NCBI GenBank assembly: GCA_043755815.1 | Contig: JAYUSF010000303.1 | Coordinates: 1 to 35,302 of the forward strand | DNA length: 35,302 nucleotides | Origin: CAIWAH01 sp043755815 | GTDB taxonomy: Bacteria; Verrucomicrobiota; Verrucomicrobiia; Limisphaerales; UBA9464 | Direction of reading: 5' to 3' | In this document: one piece after another, positions 35,000-35,302 of the stretch | Position numbering within the stretch: the first letter of the stretch is position 1 | Layout: each line of letters starts with the position of its first letter | Made by a program: the position numbers and the translations under genes | Notes under the pieces: generated by a model | Database searches by the model: none | Seen by the model: only the letters and a program-made list of their open reading frames with translations | What the model was told of the DNA's origin: nothing

Positions 35000-35275
35000 T
35001 CACAACGGGTCAACATGCTCTCCGTCCAAGTTGTCGGGCGGGTTCTGCAAATGGTGAATCGCGCTTTCGGCGATCGTGCGAAATACCTCTGCGCGAGACT
35101 TGCCCGTTTCTTTGGAAATGGCATCGGCCAAGTGGCAGGCAGAGTCCGCCAACAGCCGGCCCCATTCTTCCGGTTGCTCCCGCCACACCCAGGCCGCGAG
35201 CGAAATCTGGGATTGCTCAATAGGTATTGATAAGTGCGGTGGGCTTGGCAGGCTTGGGGCATGAAGTGTCAGCAT
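35000..35275 (-). CDS. Small hypothetical protein, probably interrupted at its 5' end
   Basis: A 91-residue open frame. Residues from about 19 on look like a real soluble helical protein (AAWVWREQPEEWGRLLAD, then ISKETGKSRAEVFRTIAESA). The first 18 residues (MLTLHAPSLPSPPHLSIP) have a different, repeat-like character and come from DNA that looks like the end of an insertion element starting at about 35223. The original start was therefore probably further upstream and has been displaced. Family unknown. Confidence 0.5.
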   Translation of the reverse strand: MLTLHAPSLPSPPHLSIPIEQSQISLAAWVWREQPEEWGRLLADSACHLADAISKETGKSRAEVFRTIAESAIHHLQNPPDNLDGEHVDPL

Positions 35276-35302
35276 TGTGGCAGTGCAGCGGTGGTGAAGA
35301 AC
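35223..35302 (+). mobile_element. Possible left end of an IS1-like insertion element
   Basis: From 35223 the sequence reads GGTATTGATAAGTG, and a zinc-ribbon ORF begins 38 bases later. IS1-family elements begin with a GGT-type terminal repeat shortly before InsA, whose N-terminus is a CxxC ribbon. The right end and the target duplication lie outside the window, so this is an inference. The 8-9 bases before 35223 (TGCTCAATA) would be the candidate target duplication. Confidence 0.4.
35261..35302 (+). CDS. N-terminus of a zinc-ribbon protein, possibly IS1-like InsA, cut by window edge
   Basis: The ATG at 35261 opens MKCQHCGSAAVVKN to the window end. The CxxC followed by VVKN is typical of transposase zinc ribbons of the IS1/InsA type. 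Only 14 residues are available, so the call rests on this motif and on the terminal-repeat-like sequence just upstream. Confidence 0.45.
   Translation, partial: MKCQHCGSAAVVKN

Noticed and set aside
34963..35262. 99-codon minus-strand frame overlapping the small hypothetical gene
   Set aside because: It is Arg/Cys/Pro-rich with no ordered pattern; the alternative frame at 35000-35275 has normal helical protein composition.

Overview
The window is high-GC DNA from a PVC-superphylum bacterium. Verrucomicrobiota of the Pedosphaera/Limisphaera type is my best inference. The signs are planctomycete-type cytochrome (PSCyt1/PSCyt2/PSD1) proteins paired with Tat-exported DUF1501 proteins, a DUF1552 protein, isolated prepilin-like proteins with an H-X9-DG type end, and intergenic DNA full of short inverted repeats. 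Few genes have a clear Shine-Dalgarno sequence. No rRNA, tRNA or CRISPR array was recognised.

Layout. 1-6891: end of one PSD1 gene, then DUF1501, PSD1 and DUF1501, i.e. two successive PSD1/DUF1501 modules, with a nested inverted repeat before the first DUF1501 gene. 6975-10023: coaD (+), then on the minus strand a DUF1552 protein, a PolB-type 3'-5' exonuclease and a 34-residue lysine/alanine-rich histone-H1-like protein with its own strong RBS and terminator. 10226-14034: mutS (+), then a minus-strand pair of prepilin-like protein and small membrane protein. 14163-17627: cNMP-DUF1003 membrane protein, lactate permease family protein, and era (-). 17654-17764: inverted heptamer arrays. 17848-19194: PQQ-type beta-propeller lipoprotein with an intrinsic terminator. 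19446-20755: sigma factor/anti-sigma candidate pair (-), flanked by several intergenic repeat families. 21263-22657: HtrA-like protease.

22768-31114 is the most interesting block: a GldA-like ATPase, GldF-like permease, GldG-like auxiliary protein, DUF4340 protein and a 1079-residue AsmA-like protein. All are co-directional and most are overlapping or tightly spaced, which suggests one envelope transport or assembly system. It is followed by pgl, a gene-free stretch with a candidate structured RNA ending in an intrinsic terminator, a vanadium-dependent haloperoxidase (-), a second prepilin-like protein (+), a small membrane protein (-), and at the right edge what looks like the left end of an IS1-like element inserted into a small minus-strand gene.

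Housekeeping functions (coaD, mutS, era, pgl) are interspersed singly among surface and periplasmic functions. All family assignments come from reading motifs and have not been checked by database search.
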